In this document: positions 46,625-54,951 of the stretch, in pieces
Layout of the letters: the number at the start of each line of letters is the position of its first letter
How positions within the stretch are numbered: the stretch's first letter is position 1
Source: Granulicoccus phenolivorans DSM 17626 = NBRC 107789 = JCM 15570
GTDB taxonomy: Bacteria; Actinomycetota; Actinomycetes; Propionibacteriales; Propionibacteriaceae
DNA: 64,000 nucleotides
NCBI RefSeq assembly: GCF_000423085.1
Contig: NZ_AUHH01000016.1
Coordinates: 1-64,000 of the forward strand
Reading direction: 5' to 3'
Notes under the pieces: generated by a model
The model's input: only the letters and a program-made list of their open reading frames with translations
Told to the model about the DNA's origin: nothing
The model's database searches: none
Translations under genes and position numbers: made by a program

Positions 46625-47665
46625 ATGACGGACGCGCCCCAGGTGCGGGTGCGGTCGACCGAACTGCTGTCCCAGGTGACCGGTCCCATCGGGATCAACC
46701 GCACCCAGGAGCGCTTCGGCTTCACCGCGACCGATCTCGGCACGATGTGGGACGCCGGTCCCGGCCCGGACGGGCGGGACCGGATCTTCGTGCTGTTCGG
46801 TGACACCTATGGGGAGGGCTGGGGCGGGCACGGTGCCGGCCCGGCCGATGCGGACTGGCGGACCAACGTCCTGCTGTCCTCGAGCACCCTCGACCTCGAC
46901 CGCGACGGACTGGTGCTGGAAGCCGCGGTGAGTCGGGCCGGCGGCGGGGCCGCGCAACTGATCCGGCGCAGCCGGCTCAATCTGCTGCCGCGGGTGCCGT
47001 TTCCCGAGCACACCCTGATCCCGAATGCGGGGATCACCGTCGCCGGGGTGCACTACGTGCACTGGATGTCGATCCTGAAGTGGGGGTCCGGGGGGCGGTG
47101 GCGTACGTTTCAGGCGGGGATAGCGGCCTCCGCCGACGACGCGCAGACCTGGCGCAAACCGTTGCACGGCCGCTGGCCCAATCCGTTGGGCCGCAACCGC
47201 TTCCAGGTCGGTGCGTTCACCCGGACCGAGGAGCACGTCTACCTGTTCGGGACGACCAACGGCCGCTTCGGCCCGGCCTATCTGGCTCGCGTGGCCCCCG
47301 AGCGGGTCGAGTGGGTGGCCGACTACGAGTACTTCGACGGCGCGGGCTGGAGTCGGTCGCAGGCCGCGGCGGCACCGGTGATCGACGGTCCGGTGGGGGA
47401 GTTGTCGGTGGCCTTCCATCGCGGCCTCGGGTGCTGGCTGGCGGTCACGCTGGATGAGCCACGCGCCGCGATCGTGCTGCGCAGCGCGGCGCGGATCACC
47501 GGGCCGTGGAGTGAGCCGGAGGTGCTTGCCGCCGGGACCGACTACCCGGGGTTGTACGGCGGATTCATCCACCCGTGGCAGTTGGACGGCGATTCGCTGT
47601 ACTGGTTGCTGTCGCAGTGGGGACCGTACAACGTCTTTCTGATGCGCAGCCGCCTGGGCCGCTGA
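46625..47665 (+). CDS. DUF4185 domain-containing protein
   Basis: A 346-residue protein with a five-bladed propeller-like pattern: TATDLGTMWD, FVLFGDTYGEG, LIPNAGITVAG, LGRNRFQVGAFTRTEEHVYLFGTTNGR and LYGGFIHPWQ. DUF4185 includes the GH183 endo-D-arabinanases described from phage and actinobacteria, so a glycan-acting enzyme is possible. There is no signal peptide or lipobox, unlike a secreted cell-wall enzyme. It starts 7 nt after sigA and shares its direction, so it may be co-transcribed. The function is unproven. Confidence 0.82.
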   Translation: MTDAPQVRVRSTELLSQVTGPIGINRTQERFGFTATDLGTMWDAGPGPDGRDRIFVLFGDTYGEGWGGHGAGPADADWRTNVLLSSSTLDLDRDGLVLEAAVSRAGGGAAQLIRRSRLNLLPRVPFPEHTLIPNAGITVAGVHYVHWMSILKWGSGGRWRTFQAGIAASADDAQTWRKPLHGRWPNPLGRNRFQVGAFTRTEEHVYLFGTTNGRFGPAYLARVAPERVEWVADYEYFDGAGWSRSQAAAAPVIDGPVGELSVAFHRGLGCWLAVTLDEPRAAIVLRSAARITGPWSEPEVLAAGTDYPGLYGGFIHPWQLDGDSLYWLLSQWGPYNVFLMRSRLGR

Positions 47666-47679
47666 GCCCGGATACGGAT

Positions 47680-47709
47680 CGACCCCGTTCGCCGCAGCGA
47701 ACGGGGTCG
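47680..47709. terminator. Bidirectional terminator between the DUF4185 and DUF7455 genes
   Basis: A 13-bp stem, CGACCCCGTTCGC (47680-47692) with GCGAACGGGGTCG (47697-47709), closes a CGCA tetraloop between convergent genes. Confidence 0.9.
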
Positions 47710-47732
47710 AATATCCGTACGGTCGGTTACCT

Positions 47733-47927
47733 TCAGCTGATCTTGGCTGTCTCGTCCTGGATCTTCAGGGCAACCTGCTTGATCTTGTCGCTGTGCTGGC
47801 GGCTGTGGTGAGCGCAGAACAGAAGCTCGCCACCCCCATCGAGGGTGACGCGTACATAGGCCTGGGCCCCACAACGATCGCAACGATCGGCAGTGGTCAG
47901 GCCATTTTCGATGACGGAAGTAGTCAC
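47733..47927 (-). CDS. DUF7455 zinc-ribbon-like small protein
   Basis: A 64-residue protein. A CDRCG pair and a FCAHH pair can bind one zinc ion (CxxC...CxxH), around AYVRVTLDGGGELLF. A basic/amphipathic C-terminal helix follows. The function is unknown; homologues are encoded between sigA and the type II topoisomerase gene across Actinomycetota, as here. GTG 47927 is preceded by AGAGGG. An ECF-like promoter lies upstream (47964-47989), which would suit a zinc-thiol protein. Confidence 0.85.
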   Translation of the reverse strand: MTTSVIENGLTTADRCDRCGAQAYVRVTLDGGGELLFCAHHSRQHSDKIKQVALKIQDETAKIS

Positions 47928-47963
47928 GGCGCCCTCTTTCTTCGAATCGGTTCGTGCCCAGTC

Positions 47964-47989
47964 AACGCACCGGATCGGGGTTTTGTTCC
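47964..47989 (-). promoter_or_regulatory. Putative ECF-type promoter of the DUF7455 gene
   Basis: On the minus strand GGAAC (47989-47985) and CGTT (47967-47964) are separated by 17 nt, as in SigE/SigH promoters (GGGAAC/T-N15-17-CGTT). The base before GGAAC is C rather than G. The predicted leader is about 30 nt. Confidence 0.45.
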
Positions 47990-48180
47990 GTCATCTGTGA
48001 CGAATTCGGAAGCGCCCCGGGTTCCACTGCATCTCCTGTGCTCCACAGGCTACCCGGCCCGGACCAGGAAGCCAGGGCATTTTCGTCCGCTTTTCGGTGG
48101 GCGGCACGCACCGGGCCCGCCGGTGCCCGCGCCGCGTGGCCTGAGCGGAAGTGTCGGTGCCGCCGGATAACCTGCACGAT

Positions 48181-50271
48181 GTGACTGATACCGCCCGCGC
48201 GCACACCGCCAAGAAGTCCGGCGGCCAGGACTACGAAGCCCGCCACCTGCTGGTGCTCGAGGGGCTCGAGGCCGTCCGCAAGCGTCCGGCGATGTACATC
48301 GGTTCCACCGACACCCGGGGGCTGATGCACTGCCTGTGGGAGATCATCGACAACTCCGTCGATGAGGCCCTGTCCGGGTTCGGCGACACCATCGAGGTAG
48401 TGCTCGGCGGGGACGGTTCGGTCACCGTACGCGACCACGGCCGGGGCATTCCGGTCGACATCGAGCCGCGGACCGGGCTCAGCGGGGTCGAGGTGGTGTT
48501 CACCAAACTGCATGCCGGCGGCAAGTTCGGGGCCGGTTCGTACAACGCCACCGGCGGCCTGCACGGCGTGGGCGCCTCGGTGGTGAACGCACTGTCGACC
48601 CGGCTCGATGTCGAGGTCGACCGGAACTCGGCGGTGTGGGGAATGTCGTTCAAACACGGCATCCCGGGAGTCTTCGACGGGCCCGGCCCGGATGCCGGCT
48701 TCACCCCCGGTGGACAGTTGACCAAGCTCCGCAAGGCGCAGCGCGGCTGGTCCGGTACGCGGGTGCGCTACTGGCCCGACCGGCAGATCTTCCTGCCCGA
48801 TGCCGAGCTGAGCATGGATGCGCTGACCGCCCGGGCCCGGCAGACCAGTTTCCTGGTGCCGGGGCTGGGCATCGAGATCCGCGACGAACGCGGCGCCGAA
48901 CCGGTGGTCGAGGAGCACCGGCACCTGGGGGGAATTTCCGAGTTCTGCGAGTTCCTGGCCCCCGACGAGGCGATCACCGAGGTGATCCGGCTGCAGGGCA
49001 GCGATTCGTTCACCGAAACGGTGCCGATGCTGGACGAGTCCGGCTCGTTGACGCCGACCGATGTCGAGCGCGAGCTCGGGGTCGACATTGCGCTGCGCTG
49101 GGGCAAGGGCTACGACACGGTGACCAAGTCGTTCGTGAACATCATCGCCACGCCCAAGGGCGGAACGCACGTCCAGGGGTACGACCGGGGCCTGACCCGG
49201 GCGATGGCCAAGGCGTTGGAGGGCACCCGGCTGCTCAAGTCGGGGGAGGAGGTCGTCAAGGACGACATTCTCGAAGGCCTGACCACCGTGGTCACCGTCC
49301 GGCTCGCCGAGCCCCAGTTCGAGGGGCAGACCAAGGAGGTCCTCGGGACGCCGGCGGCGCGCAACCTGGTCGGCCGGGTGGTCGAGCGGGAACTCGGCAC
49401 CTTCTTGTCCAGCACCAAACAGGAGACCCGCAGCCAGGCCCGAACGGTGATGGAGAAGGTCGTCGAGGCCTCCCGGACGCGGGTGGCGGCCCGCCAGCAC
49501 AAGGAGAATCAGCGGCGCAAGACCGCGCTGGAATCCTCGTCGATGCCGCCCAAGCTGAAGGACTGTCGCTCCAACGACGTCGAGAAGTGCGAACTGTTCA
49601 TCGTGGAGGGTGACTCCGCTCTCGGCACCGCCGCCCGGGCGCGGAACTCGGAGTTCCAGGCACTGCTGCCGATCCGCGGCAAGATTCTCAATGTGCAGAA
49701 GGCCTCGGTCGCCGACATGTTGAAGAACGCCGAGTGCGCCTCGATCATCCAAGTGGTGGGGGCCGGGTCGGGGCGTACCTGTGAGGTGGACGCGGCACGC
49801 TACGGCAAGATCATTTTCATGGCCGACGCCGACTCCGACGGGGCGCACATCCGCTGTCTGCTGGCCACCCTGTTCTTCCGGTACATGCGGCCGCTGGTCG
49901 AGGCCGGCCGGATCTACACCGCGGTGCCGCCGCTGCATCGCTTCGAGTTGACCAACCCCAGGAAGGGGATGGAGAAGTACCTCTACACCTATTCCGACGC
50001 TGAATACCAGCGCAAGCTCGCCGAGCTGACCAAGCGCGGGATCAACTTCAAGGAGCCCCAGCGCTACAAGGGCCTGGGGGAGATGGACGCCGACCAGCTC
50101 GCCGAGACCACCATGGATCCGCGGCGTCGCTCGTTGCGCCGACTCACCGTCGATGAGTCGGTGGCGGCGGAGAAGACCTTCGAGATGCTGATGGGCAACG
50201 AGGTCGCCCCGCGCAAGGAGTTCATCATCGAGGGCGCGTATCAGATCGATCAGGAGCAGATCGACGTCTGA
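48181..50271 (+). CDS. parE: DNA topoisomerase IV subunit B (ParE; type IIA ATPase subunit)
   Basis: A 696-residue ATPase subunit. The GHKL ATPase shows ENNS-type IIDNSVDEAL, the G1 motif DHGRGIPVDIE and GLHGVGASVVNAL. The TOPRIM domain has VEGDSALGTA and later DADSDGAHI. RYKGLGEMDADQLAETTMDP is near the C-terminus. The position next to sigA and the DUF7455 gene, with parC 4.7 kb away, indicates topoisomerase IV rather than gyrase, although the two are hard to separate by motif. GTG 48181 lies 7 nt after TAACCT (48168-48173), predicting a leaderless message; GTG 48151 is the alternative. Confidence 0.9.
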   Translation: MTDTARAHTAKKSGGQDYEARHLLVLEGLEAVRKRPAMYIGSTDTRGLMHCLWEIIDNSVDEALSGFGDTIEVVLGGDGSVTVRDHGRGIPVDIEPRTGLSGVEVVFTKLHAGGKFGAGSYNATGGLHGVGASVVNALSTRLDVEVDRNSAVWGMSFKHGIPGVFDGPGPDAGFTPGGQLTKLRKAQRGWSGTRVRYWPDRQIFLPDAELSMDALTARARQTSFLVPGLGIEIRDERGAEPVVEEHRHLGGISEFCEFLAPDEAITEVIRLQGSDSFTETVPMLDESGSLTPTDVERELGVDIALRWGKGYDTVTKSFVNIIATPKGGTHVQGYDRGLTRAMAKALEGTRLLKSGEEVVKDDILEGLTTVVTVRLAEPQFEGQTKEVLGTPAARNLVGRVVERELGTFLSSTKQETRSQARTVMEKVVEASRTRVAARQHKENQRRKTALESSSMPPKLKDCRSNDVEKCELFIVEGDSALGTAARARNSEFQALLPIRGKILNVQKASVADMLKNAECASIIQVVGAGSGRTCEVDAARYGKIIFMADADSDGAHIRCLLATLFFRYMRPLVEAGRIYTAVPPLHRFELTNPRKGMEKYLYTYSDAEYQRKLAELTKRGINFKEPQRYKGLGEMDADQLAETTMDPRRRSLRRLTVDESVAAEKTFEMLMGNEVAPRKEFIIEGAYQIDQEQIDV

Positions 50272-50298
50272 TCCGCGCCCCCGAGGCCGGGCGGCCGC

Positions 50299-51978
50299 TC
50301 AGGCGGGGTGATAGCCCGCGTTGGTGGCGGCGTTGGCGTCGGCGAACCACACGTCGGGTTCGCGTTCCCAGTCGGCGTACGCGCCCTCCCGGAAGGACAT
50401 CGTGTCCCACCAGCCGCGGACCGGGTGGCCCAGCGGCTGGGCCCGGTCGTGGATCGGGGCGGCGGAACCGACCCCGTACCCACCGTCGACGACCTCCGCC
50501 AGGGCGCTGATCCGCCGCCCCGGTGCGCTGTGGGTGGGCGTGGAGGAGTCGGTGCCGGCCTGGGCGGGAGTGTCGACTGCCGTCGGGGCGGGGGAGTCGA
50601 CCGCCGTCGGTGCGGGGGAGTCGACCGCCGTCGGGGCGGGAGATTCGGTCGTCTCCGGGGTGCTGCGCGGGCCGCTGGGCGCCGAGGCGTTGTCGGCGAG
50701 GGCCGGCTGCGTCTGCTCCCGGGGCGCGGTCGGCTGTGCGGCTGACGGCGTGGTGGGCTGCGCGGACGCGGTGGGCTGTGCGGCTGCCGGCGTGATGGGC
50801 TGCGCGGACGCGGTGGGCTGTGCGGCCGGGGTGGAAGTGGTGGGCTGCGCGGCCGGGGTGGATGCGGTGGGCTGCGCGGCTGCGGTGGGCTGGGCGGGGT
50901 CGGTCGGCTGCGCCGATTCGCGGGCTGCCGCGGCGGCGGACGGGATGCTGACCGGTTCGGACGGTGAGGCGGCGCCGACCATGGCGTCGCTGGGTCCGGC
51001 GGCTGCGCCGCGGGCAGCATGCGTCGCGGGCTCGGTACCGGTTTCGGTGTCCGGACCCGACAGCTTGGCGTGGTGGGGGACCGGTTCGGTCTCCGCGCGG
51101 GCGTCGCCGATGACCGAGTCGCTGGTGGGACGCGCGCCACTGGCCGGCACAGTCGGGGCGGCAGCGGGCACGGTCGTGGTCGTATCCGCGGCACGTGCCT
51201 CGGTCGGGGTGCTGGTCGCGGCAGCCCGGTCCGCGGTGGGCGCGGTGGTGCTGTCGGCCGTGGACGCGTCGGTGCTGGTGGCCGGGGTCACCTTGTCGGC
51301 AGCGGGGACCTCGGTCTTACCGGCGGGCGCTGCCGCGTCCGCGGTGGTCGTCGGGGCAGCCGCGTCCGCGGTGGTGGTGCCGGCCGCAGCGGCCCGGCCT
51401 GCGGGGGCCGCGACGGGGGCCTCGGTGGTGGCGCTGCTCGCGGTGTCGACAGCGGGTTCCTCGGTCGTCCCGGCGGAAACCGCCTCGGGCGTACTGGCCG
51501 CAGCTGCTTCGGGGGTGGTGCCGGCGGTGGTCGCCGTCTCGCTCTCGGAGGTGGTGGTGGCCTGCTCGGCGGCGGCCTGCTCGGCGGCGGCCTGCTCGGC
51601 GGCAGCCTGCTCGGCGACCCCGGCCCGGGTGTGTCCGCGATAGTACTCGCGCAGTTGGTCTTCCTCGGCGGCCGAGATGTGCTCGCTGGCGCCGATGTCC
51701 GGGGCGTCCTTGACCACGTCCTTGGTCACCGTCAGGCGCAGCTCGGAGCCGGACAGGTCGATCCCGTCCAGCGGCACCAGCGCCTCCCGGCGGTGCCACA
51801 GACCGAACTTGACCGAGATCATCGAGGGTTGGCCGGAGGCGTCGTCGAGGTACAGTGTCCCGACCGGGCCGACTTTCTCCCCGTTCACGTCGAAGACCAG
51901 CGCCTTGGACAAACGGTCCAGATCGGCGGCGGTGGGTGTTGCGGAAACTGACTCTTCAGGGGTGGGTCGTTCGGTCAT
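50299..51978 (-). CDS. PRC-barrel protein with long Ala/Thr/Pro-rich repeat region
   Basis: A 559-residue protein. Residues 20-110 form a PRC-barrel domain: LVFDVNGEKVGPVGTLYLDD, SMISVKFGLWHRREALVPLDG, then EEDQLREYYRGHTR. The next 360 or so residues are low-complexity Ala/Thr/Pro/Ser with internal repeats (AEQAAAEQ, QPTASAQPTTP, SPAPTAVD). The last 50 residues look ordered and contain GYGVGSAAPIHDRAQPLGHPVRGWW, a pattern that may be a second small domain. There is no signal peptide or membrane helix. PRC barrels bind RNA or protein partners; a role in envelope or nucleoid scaffolding is guesswork. Confidence 0.75.
   Translation of the reverse strand: MTERPTPEESVSATPTAADLDRLSKALVFDVNGEKVGPVGTLYLDDASGQPSMISVKFGLWHRREALVPLDGIDLSGSELRLTVTKDVVKDAPDIGASEHISAAEEDQLREYYRGHTRAGVAEQAAAEQAAAEQAAAEQATTTSESETATTAGTTPEAAAASTPEAVSAGTTEEPAVDTASSATTEAPVAAPAGRAAAAGTTTADAAAPTTTADAAAPAGKTEVPAADKVTPATSTDASTADSTTAPTADRAAATSTPTEARAADTTTTVPAAAPTVPASGARPTSDSVIGDARAETEPVPHHAKLSGPDTETGTEPATHAARGAAAGPSDAMVGAASPSEPVSIPSAAAAARESAQPTDPAQPTAAAQPTASTPAAQPTTSTPAAQPTASAQPITPAAAQPTASAQPTTPSAAQPTAPREQTQPALADNASAPSGPRSTPETTESPAPTAVDSPAPTAVDSPAPTAVDTPAQAGTDSSTPTHSAPGRRISALAEVVDGGYGVGSAAPIHDRAQPLGHPVRGWWDTMSFREGAYADWEREPDVWFADANAATNAGYHPA
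50560..50910 (-). repeat. Coding repeats in the PRC-barrel protein
   Basis: Two arrays are visible. One has a 24-nt unit encoding SPAPTAVD, three times (about 50566-50645). The other is a longer, imperfect array encoding QPTASAQPTTPAA variants (about 50740-50905). Both would tolerate expansion or contraction in frame. Confidence 0.75.
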
Positions 51979-52087
51979 TACGTCTCCTCGATCGCAGGAT
52001 CATGGCCAGGCGTGCCACGGTGCCTGCGCCACCCCGATCATGGCACCAAACCCTGCGCAAGCTCACTTCGGGGGCCCGCGCGGCGCC

Positions 52088-52915
52088 TCAGACTTTCGTC
52101 TCGACCTCGATCGAGCCGGTCAGGTACGTCACCGCCGACCCGGAGATCTCCACCCGGTCGGCATGCAGGACGCACCGCAGCGTGCCCGGACGCGCCGACA
52201 ACTGCTGGGCGGTGAGGTCGGTGCGATCCAACCGCTCGGCCCAGTAGGGCGTCAACGTGGTGTGCGCGGACCCGGTGACCGGATCCTCGGGGACCCCCAG
52301 AGTGGGCGCGAAGAAGCGCGACACAAAGTCGGTGTTCCCCTCGCCCGGGGCGGTCACGATCACCGGCCGGCCCACCTGACGCAGCGCAGTCAGATCGGGG
52401 GTGAGCGACTGCAGGGTGGCCGAATCCGACACCACGCACAGCAGGTCCCGACGGCCCTGCCAGGTCTCCAGGACCGCGGTGCCCAAGGCGTCGGCCAGCC
52501 CCTCGGGAACCGGGAGCGGACGGATGCTGTCGGTGGGGAATTCCATCGTGTACGCGCCCTCGTGCCCGCGGACCAGCAGCCAGCCGCTCAGCGTCCAGAA
52601 CTTCACCAGATCTGCCCCGGCGTGCTCCCCCGACAACAGCAGGTGCGCGGCAGCCAGCGTGGCGTGACCGCACAACTCCACCTCCTCGGCCGGGGTGAAC
52701 CAGCGCAGGTGGTACGCCGGGCCGATATCGATCGAGTCGTCGACGTCGGCGGGGACCTCCCGGACCAGAAAGGCAGTCTCGGACAGGTTGTTCTCCGCGG
52801 CGATCGCCTGCAGGATCGAATCCGGGAGCCACTGCGGCAACTCCACCACCGCGGCCGGGTTTCCGGTGAACGTTCGGTCGGCGAAGGCATCGATCTGGTG
52901 GATCGGCAACTGCAT
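52088..52915 (-). CDS. PhzF-family isomerase
   Basis: A 275-residue protein of the PhzF/diaminopimelate-epimerase-like fold, with two similar halves. The N-terminal motif IDAFADRTFTGNPAAVV and the catalytic Glu46 in ENNLSETAF are present. The second half has EDPVTGSAH. Substrates of such stand-alone PhzF proteins are mostly unknown; no phenazine genes are nearby, so phenazine synthesis is unlikely. GGAGTGAG precedes ATG 52915. It is divergent from the transporter at 53084. Confidence 0.9.
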   Translation of the reverse strand: MQLPIHQIDAFADRTFTGNPAAVVELPQWLPDSILQAIAAENNLSETAFLVREVPADVDDSIDIGPAYHLRWFTPAEEVELCGHATLAAAHLLLSGEHAGADLVKFWTLSGWLLVRGHEGAYTMEFPTDSIRPLPVPEGLADALGTAVLETWQGRRDLLCVVSDSATLQSLTPDLTALRQVGRPVIVTAPGEGNTDFVSRFFAPTLGVPEDPVTGSAHTTLTPYWAERLDRTDLTAQQLSARPGTLRCVLHADRVEISGSAVTYLTGSIEVETKV

Positions 52916-53083
52916 GGCTCACTCCTGTGGGTGCGGCGCCCACTCTAGTGGCCCGTGCGACATCGAGTGGGCCGTGCGACCGCGGCAGCGGGGTGGTGAA
53001 TATCTGGTGAACATTGCCGGCGCGGGCCGGGATCGGCGTCCGCGAAGGTGCCCGACCCGGGGCGGCGCGGATAGTTTGAGCCG

Positions 53084-54382
53084 GTGAGCGCAGCAGTGGA
53101 ACAACGGCCCACCGGCCGGGCGACGAAATCGACGGTGGCGGCCTGGGCGATCTGGGACTGGGCCGGGCAGCCCTTCAACTCGGTGATGCTGACCTTCGTC
53201 TTCGGCCCCTACATCGCCGGTGCCGTCGCCGCGGACAAGGAGACCGGCCAGGCCGCGCTGTCCGGGGCCCAGACCATCGCCGGCATCATCGTCGCGATCC
53301 TGGCCCCGATGGTGGGCGTGTGGGCCGACCGGGTCCGGGACCGCCGGCTGGTGCTGTGGCTGTCCAATCTGGTGGTCATCGCTGCGGTCGCGGCCTGCTG
53401 GTTCGTCGAGCCGCAGCAGCGCTACCTGGCGCTGGGCGCCGGCCTGCTCGCGCTGGGGACGGTGTTCCAGGAGATCGGGTCGGTCTTCTACTTCGGCATG
53501 CTGCCGGGGCTCACCACCAAGCAGACGATCGGCCGGCTGTCCGGACTGGGGTGGGGTCTGGGCTACCTCTCCGGCGTGGTCTGCCTGGTCGTGGTCGTCT
53601 TCGGCTTCGTCGGCGAGGACAACCTGCTCGGGCTGTCGACCGCCAACGGGCTGAACTTCCGGGCCATCGCGCTGTTCTGCGCGGCCTGGATGCTCGTGTT
53701 CTCCATCCCGATGCTGCTGTGGGGGCCGGTGGCCGAGCCGTCCCGGCACACCGACCGGTTCAATCCGCTCACCGCCTACGTCGAGGTGGGCCGACAGATT
53801 CTGGACCTGTGGCGCCGGGCCCGGTCCACCCTGCAGTTCCTGATCGCCTCCGCGGTCTATCGGGACGGGCTGGCGGCGGTGTTCTCCCTGGCCGGGGTGC
53901 TGGCGACCACGGCGTACGGGTTCTCCGCCGACGAGGTCATCTACTTCGGGCTGGCGGCCAATGTCATCGCCGGGATCGGCGCCTGGGTCCTGGGGCAGGC
54001 CGATGACCGGCTGGGGCCCAAGCCGGTCATCGTCGGGTCGTTGGTGATCATGCTGATCGCCGGCACCGTGATCGTGCTGGTCCCCAGCAAACTCGTCTTC
54101 TGGGTCGGGGGCCTGGTCATCTCGTCCCTGGTCGGGGCGGTGCAGTCGGCCTCCCGCAGCCTGCTGGGCCGGGTGGCCCCGCCCGAGCATGTGAACACGA
54201 TCTTCGGGCTCTACCAGACCATCGGCCGCGCCGCGAGCTTCATCGCGCCGGGCCTGATCTGGATCTTCACCGTCACGCTGGGCGTCCGCCTGGGGATCGT
54301 CGGCATCCTGCTGACCCTGGCCCTGGGGTTGGTCCTGGTGCTGTTCGTGCGGATCCCCGGCGTCACGACGCGGTCGCGGTGA
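53084..54382 (+). CDS. UMF1/Atg22-type MFS transporter
   Basis: A 432-residue, 12-helix major facilitator of the UMF1 (Atg22-like) family. WAIWDWAGQPFNSVMLTFVFGPYI at the N-terminus is the family signature, and DRVRDRRLVLW is motif A-like. The substrate is unknown; the yeast relative exports amino acids from the vacuole. GTG 53084 lies 6 nt after TAGTTT (53072-53077) with no ribosome site, predicting a leaderless message. It is convergent with the carbonic anhydrase gene across 25 bp. Confidence 0.88.
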   Translation: MSAAVEQRPTGRATKSTVAAWAIWDWAGQPFNSVMLTFVFGPYIAGAVAADKETGQAALSGAQTIAGIIVAILAPMVGVWADRVRDRRLVLWLSNLVVIAAVAACWFVEPQQRYLALGAGLLALGTVFQEIGSVFYFGMLPGLTTKQTIGRLSGLGWGLGYLSGVVCLVVVVFGFVGEDNLLGLSTANGLNFRAIALFCAAWMLVFSIPMLLWGPVAEPSRHTDRFNPLTAYVEVGRQILDLWRRARSTLQFLIASAVYRDGLAAVFSLAGVLATTAYGFSADEVIYFGLAANVIAGIGAWVLGQADDRLGPKPVIVGSLVIMLIAGTVIVLVPSKLVFWVGGLVISSLVGAVQSASRSLLGRVAPPEHVNTIFGLYQTIGRAASFIAPGLIWIFTVTLGVRLGIVGILLTLALGLVLVLFVRIPGVTTRSR

Positions 54383-54407
54383 GGCGTACCCGCCTGCGCC
54401 GGGGCGC

Positions 54408-54899
54408 TCAGATGATCTGCTTGAGCAGCCCCGAGTCGACGTCGTAGAGGAAGCCGCCCACCTCGGCGCGCCCGGCCAGCAGCGGGTGGGTCTTCAGCAA
54501 CTGGACGTCGTAGTGCAGCCCGGCGGCCTGGTCCGGGGTGGAGCCGAGCACCATCCCGGAGATGTCGGTGCCGGTGGAGCGGAGCACGTTCTCCGCGATG
54601 CTCGCGTCGTCGCCCGAACCCATCGCGCAGCGGGTGTGCGGGATCACCATGATCCGCTGCACGTTCAGCAGATGTACGCCGAGCACCATACCGATCAGTA
54701 CGTCCTGGGTGACCCGGCCGCCGGGGGAGCGCAGCATCTTGGCGTCGCCGAGCCGGAGCCCCAGCATGGCCAGCGGTTCGATCCGGGAGTCCATGCAGGT
54801 CACCAGCCCGATGCCCGCCCTGGCCACGCCGTCGAAGCCGGAGTCGGTGAAACCGTCGGCATAGCGCTGGTTGTTCTCGAGGATGTCCGCAAAGCTCAT
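54408..54899 (-). CDS. Beta-class carbonic anhydrase
   Basis: A 163-residue beta-carbonic anhydrase of the short (Rv1284-like) type, which interconverts CO2 and bicarbonate. The zinc ligands are Cys35 (CMDSR), His88 and Cys91 (HTRC), and the Asp37-Arg39 dyad is present. ATG 54899 lies 7 nt after TACACT on the minus strand (54907-54912) with no ribosome site, so it probably has its own leaderless promoter despite following parC on the same strand. Confidence 0.92.
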   Translation of the reverse strand: MSFADILENNQRYADGFTDSGFDGVARAGIGLVTCMDSRIEPLAMLGLRLGDAKMLRSPGGRVTQDVLIGMVLGVHLLNVQRIMVIPHTRCAMGSGDDASIAENVLRSTGTDISGMVLGSTPDQAAGLHYDVQLLKTHPLLAGRAEVGGFLYDVDSGLLKQII

Positions 54900-54951
54900 G
54901 TTCGGCAGTGTAGGACCCCCGCCGGGGGTCGAAAGTCCCGTTCCGAAGCCG

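Noticed and set aside
47941-47956. SOS-like sequence TTCGAATCGGTTCG upstream of the DUF7455 gene
   Set aside because: The half-sites are separated by 2 nt instead of 4, so it does not fit a LexA dimer.
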